A stretch of DNA of 64,000 nucleotides from Begonia masoniana (Eukaryota; Streptophyta; Magnoliopsida; Cucurbitales; Begoniaceae). Of the stretch, positions 60,401 through 64,000 are shown piece after piece. The stretch's first letter is position 1. Each line of letters begins with the position of its first letter. Below the pieces are notes generated by a model. The model made no database searches and had not been told where the DNA came from. It saw only the letters and a list, made by a program, of their open reading frames with translations. A program made the translations under genes and the position numbers. The stretch is from contig CM039505.1 in NCBI GenBank assembly GCA_022432975.1, forward strand, positions 18,589,716-18,653,715, given 5' to 3'.

Positions 60401-62062
60401 TTCTGCCTTTATTTCCTGTTTCCTGCTACTGCCAATTGCACTGTTTCATTTCTCCTTCTGCCATTCATTTTGTAGTCTAGTTTTGAACTGTTTCCTTTTC
60501 TCTGTTTTGATTCCAAATCCCGGAAATGTTTTCCTTCTCTGTTAAGCTTTAAGGTTAAAGTTTTAAAAGTTCAGTCGGTAATGTTTTCTGTCTTTCTCTT
60601 TTCTATAATTTGTCTGCCCCCAGTTTAAAAGTTTTATAAATGTTCAAAAAAAAATAGTCACCATTTTTCCTGTCAACTGTCCCGGAGTGATGGCTCTGAT
60701 TCCAGACCCCGAACGGGCTCTGGTTTCGGGCTGTCACACTTCATCCACAGACCACGTAACTTTATTGTCCACGGTCCACGTGACTTCATCATTCGTCCAC
60801 AGACTAACGTCCATAGACTTACTTACATTTATCGTCCACGGGCCACGTGACTATAATGTCCATGGTCCACGTGACTTCATCACTCACGGGTTACCCAGAC
60901 TCGTCGTCCACAGACTTTATCGTCCACAATGTCAACGTTCGTAAACGTTATCGTCCACGGAGTGGACGACTATCTTCACTTACAAAATGGACGACTAGTT
61001 TTACTTATAAAATGAACGATTGTTTTCACTCGTCAAATCTTACTATAGCTATGGACGATGACTCATTCATAACTTTGAACGATTGTTTTTACTTACAAAA
61101 TAGAACACATAGACAACCGATCAATCGCCCTCCTTGGTGAACGTTCGGCTAACTATCTGGAACTGACTCTATAAATATTCTCATGTCTCATTTCAAATGA
61201 AAAACCATTTTACTCATAAAAACTTAAACATGCGTAGCGGAAGACTTAAAGAAAAATAGATGAACCTTTAGTCTTAAAATCCTCTTTAAACATGAAGTTG
61301 TACCAGACAACCCAAGCATTCATCATCATAAGAAAACCTTATCTTACTTATACTTCAGTATCATAAACCTTACTAAAATATACTAGAAGCAACACCCCGC
61401 AGTCAAAATCGCCACCCAGCACAAAATCCACGCCATGAGCATCATCCAGCAACCTGACGTAGACATTTTCATTCGGTTTGAGGTCCTCACCTTCCAACTC
61501 GTCACCTACATCATAAGGTTTAAACTATAAGCCTAATGCTTAGTAAAGAGTGCAACACATACATTAATGCTCATGAATACATACGTAATAAAAATCATGT
61601 TCACACTCTTTATTCAAATCATAGGAGTCATGTTCATATTCGTGTTCTTGATCTTATCATGGGAATCATGTTCTTGTTTATTGTTCATATATCGTGGATT
61701 TAGGAGGGATTAGTGCCGAAGGGTGGTAGGCAGAGTGCGTGTACATGGCCCTCTTACGGGCAGAAATCTTGGTCCATTTCTAGACAGTGACATGGCCAAA
61801 CCGCCCAACCCTCACTTAATCATAGTTGCATACGTTTCATATTCTTAACTTATTCATAAAGAGACTTGCAAATAAAACATTTTCGTATACTTGGAAGATA
61901 AATCATAATACAGACACATGAATGCACTTAAATCATCAGACTATGGAAAGAGTCATACATCAGATAACATATTATAATATAACCCAAGCATCATACCAGA
62001 ACAGACAATTTCATAAACACTATCCGAACATTAGAGACGAAATTAACCTAGTATCCTTGTGA

Positions 62063-62107
62063 TGTAGGGCCCTAATGGCCGGAAATCTTAATACACTCAC
62101 TTACCTG
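62063..62107 (-). promoter_or_regulatory. LTR splice-donor/GGCC block (solo LTR F)
   Basis: CAGGTAAGT at 62099-62107, then GGCCATTAGGGCCCTACA. Confidence 0.58.
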
Positions 62108-62188
62108 GCTTCCTTAGCAACCCATGTACTTCTCCTCTTTTCCACCTAGAGCTTCGAATATTGAAGAGAATGGAGGGGAAAATCGATC

Positions 62189-62214
62189 GGGGGGGGGGGG
62201 GGGGGGGGGGGGGG
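62189..62214. repeat. Run of 26 G
   Basis: Uninterrupted G run inside LTR F, where A has an AAATCGCCGAGAGGG-like stretch. Its exact length may be an assembly artefact. Confidence 0.9.
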
Positions 62215-62335
62215 AAGAACCGTGGTTAGCTTGGCGGAGGAAAAAATGTTGAAGAAAAGAAGAAAGGAAAAACGCAGAGAGAGAAGGAAAGTCGGCTGCA
62301 GGATTGGGTGGAAGGGGTTTTAGACTTTACTTTTT

Positions 62336-62344
62336 CTATTTATA
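62336..62344 (-). promoter_or_regulatory. TATA box of LTR F
   Basis: TATAAATAG on the minus strand, about 160 bases into the LTR, as in A. Confidence 0.58.
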
Positions 62345-62503
62345 ACAATTCAAATCAACTTTAATTACAATCTTGCCACTAAACCTATTTTTCTCTCAAA
62401 ACAAGTAATACCCGCCAATAGATCCTCGTTATTTTCTTATTCCACAAACCACCCCAAAAGTAATTTCTGGATTAAATACTTGACCGAAGTGTTGGTTGTT
62501 ACA

Positions 62504-62786
62504 GTTACACTCATGAAAATATAACTAAAAGTGTTAGTTACATTTTAACCAAAATTTTCAGTAAGTTAATAAATTTCAAAAATATGAGATATTTTGAGTA
62601 AATTTATTAATTGATAATATTTCTACACCAAGGAGATTTATTATATTATCGAGGTTATAGTAGCATTTACGTATTTTTGTAATTAGCATGTTCATGCATC
62701 ATACTAACATGCCATAATATTTTGAATTTTAAAGCATAAAATTGATTATAATTTTATTTAGTTATTGCAGCATCATATCTCAATTA
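62504..62786 (+). other. Copia leader-like sequence, AT-rich
   Basis: Continuous with 53668-54254. No primer-binding site recognised and nothing else seen. Confidence 0.35.
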
Positions 62787-62860
62787 ATGATAAATTTGCT
62801 TACGACTGAAAAGCTAGACGACGATAATTTTGTTAAGTGGAAAAAGAATATGAATACGAT
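62787..62860 (+). pseudogene. Start of a copia gag, cut after about 25 codons
   Basis: From 62787 the frame reads MINLLTTEKLDDDNFVKWKK then NMNTI, the typical opening of a copia gag (LL..EKL...NF..WK). It is then cut by an inserted LTR at 62861. The rest is outside or lost. Confidence 0.65.
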
Positions 62861-63743
62861 TATCACGACCCGAGAGCCCTCCCTCAGTTTTTAGGTCGCG
62901 ACTCGTCCGACTCGACACTTAATAATTTTTTTAAAAACAGATAAAATATTTGAAAGCGTAGCGGAAGCGTTTGATTAAAAACATCGTTTAAAAACAAAAC
63001 ATAAAAGCAAACATATATAAAATTATTTAGTTTTTTTTTTTTTTGCATTGGCCGATCGGTCGGCATGCGTTCTGGAATCCCAGAACGCGAGCACTTCCTT
63101 GGCGGGAGCCGATCGGTCGCTCAACGTTGAGCGATCGATTGGCACCTCCCCTGGAAACGTTTTGTTTCCAGCCATTGAGGGCCGATCGATCGCTCAACAA
63201 TGAGCAATCGATCCGCACCTTCCCTTGTACCGATTTTTCAGCTATTGCCAGGTACCTAATGATTGGCTTCCCTAACCGATCGGTCGGCAACTCCTCTGCT
63301 CTACCCCTCCTTCATTCCCTAAACAAAACACCAGTAACGAGCCAAAACTCCATTCCTCAATCAAAACATCCTGCTGACAATCAAAACCTCTATTTCCAAC
63401 CTAATTCATCAAAAACGTCAACTTTTATCGAAATATAGAAGTCTCAACATATCTGTTCTAAAACTACTGTTTTAAACGAAAACAGCCTTTGACTAAACAT
63501 TTACATCCAAAAACGAATCCAATATCATAAACTCAAAAAAAAATCTATACATCAAGATCTATCCAGATCCCAAAATATAAAATCTCAAAACCCCTCATAC
63601 CGTCACTCCACGGGTCAGGTTGCCCTAACAAAGTCCGCCGGGCTAGTGGCATGGTCGTGCGCCGCTAACTGCTCCCCTAGTCCTGGTTGGGCTCTAGAAA
63701 CTCACCGATTTGTTCCTCCACATCTACACCACAGAACTCAAAA
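62861..63743. repeat. LTR-like sequence J with clustered hairpins
   Basis: Starts TATCACGACCCGAG, a likely decayed TGTCACGACCC LTR end. Contains a T run near 63030, CGATCGGTCGG words, and several hairpins at 63067-63210. The 131- and 87-residue frames overlap on opposite strands and look like chance. Confidence 0.5.
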
Positions 63744-64000
63744 TGTAACGCCCCGAAAACCCACCCAGGTTCCCGGTGGGCACAGGGACTGCTCTGATAC
63801 CATAACTATAACGCCCCGAGTCTCCACGACCCGGTTCGCTACATGGACTGCTCTGATCTAACAACTCTCTCAACTATCTCATTTGCTTACACTTCTAACA
63901 CTAAAAGTACCTTCTAATAAATTTCAGGCAGCAGAATTAACTAACCTCTCGAAGCTCTCTTATGTCTTATCTAGCTGTCTAGACTCACTAATTATCCTTA
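63744..64000 (-). repeat. LTR start K with duplicated end/primer-binding unit
   Basis: TGTAACGCCCCGAAAACCC at 63744, then a minus-strand primer-binding site TGGTATCAGAGC (63793-63804), then TATAACGCCCCGAG at 63808 and a decayed second CTGCTCTGAT. The tail from about 63930 resembles LTR G after its start. Probably a 5' LTR plus primer site joined by deletion to another LTR end. The remainder is outside the window. Confidence 0.5.

Larger units (their letters stand above)
58076..60738 (+). mobile_element. Solo LTR I, inverted relative of E, 2663 bp
   Basis: TGTAACACCCGGC to TGTCACA, flanked by CTTCG (58071-58075) and CTTCA (60739-60743). It is the only Ty3 LTR here read on the plus strand. In sense order: donor block 58527-58569, unique part like E, array 59860-60400, and an end with GTGATGGCTCTGATTCC. 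No gene. Confidence 0.88.
54255..62503 (-). mobile_element. Solo LTR F (Ty3 type), about 2.2 kb, split by G and I
   Basis: TGTAACGACTCG at 54255 to TGTTACA at 62497-62503, flanked by GTTGC and GTTAC (one mismatch). Own sequence is 54255-54636, 57986-58075 and 60744-62503. It contains many ATCGTCCAC words, three CACGTG sites, a run of 26 G, the donor block and TATAAATAG. The end region resembles A's LTR. No gene. Confidence 0.83.
60744..62503 (-). repeat. Solo LTR F, main part
   Basis: Non-coding. CACGTG at 60777-60782, 60844-60849 and 60868-60873 in a GTCCACGTGACTTCAT context; many TCGTCCAC words to about 60965. 61260-62050 resembles other Ty3 LTRs but shows no array. Confidence 0.75.

Noticed and set aside
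54255..62503. Complete retrotransposon F
   Set aside because: After removal of G and I only a single LTR of about 2.2 kb remains between the target copies; no interior.
63043..63438. 131-residue protein
   Set aside because: Rich in palindromes, overlaps an 87-residue frame on the other strand, no recognisable domain.

Overview
This window is plant nuclear heterochromatin made almost entirely of nested LTR retrotransposons. The lineages are flowering-plant types: chromodomain Ty3/gypsy elements of the Tekay/Del kind, and a Sirevirus-like Ty1/copia element. All recognisable primer-binding sites match the 3' end of plant initiator methionine tRNA. I see no host gene, tRNA or rRNA gene. A dicot is likely; I cannot name the species from the sequence.

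Layout. 1-11377: Ty3 element A (minus strand), 3' LTR cut by the window edge, one long gag-pol frame with two stops, 5' LTR 7898-11377. A sits in the left LTR of an older coding-less element X (11378-53667, minus strand; degenerate interior 11474-12514 and 33432-35097; right LTR split into 35098-35347 and 53236-53667). Inside X lies Copia element B (12515-33426, plus strand, duplicated target CTATC) with gag, pol and a third ORF carrying a plant-transposon-type domain. B is itself broken by a solo LTR (15909-18040, target GGGAG) and by complete but decayed Ty3 element D (20260-29373, target CTACC). X's right LTR carries a composite insertion, 35348-53235 (target TAATT), which holds nearly intact Ty3 element E (gag-pol 43234-47676), a 6.5 kb tandem array, and three successive copies of an LTR end.

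53668-62860 is another Copia-like sequence broken by solo LTR F (54255-62503). F contains solo LTR G (54637-57980, target GACTA) and the inverted solo LTR I (58076-60738). The last 1.1 kb holds fragments of two further LTR-like sequences.

The most interesting signals are in the LTRs. (1) All twelve Ty3 LTR copies or LTR ends that retain the region, from seven LTR types, have the same block in the same orientation: a consensus 5' splice site (CAGGTAAGT; CAAGTAAGT in D) followed within about 20-30 bases by a GGCC-rich box ending in CCTACA. (2) Elements A, D and E each also have a good donor and acceptor between the primer-binding site and the gag start (60-66 nt), and X keeps the donor. (3) The palindrome TGACGTCA, inside a shared core like CCGATGACGTCAGCCGGA, recurs in the A, C, D, E and I LTRs and has been amplified into tandem arrays in A, E and I. 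These arrays lie downstream of the predicted start of transcription and of the LTR donor, so splicing could remove them from the mRNA. This is an inference from sequence, not a demonstrated process.
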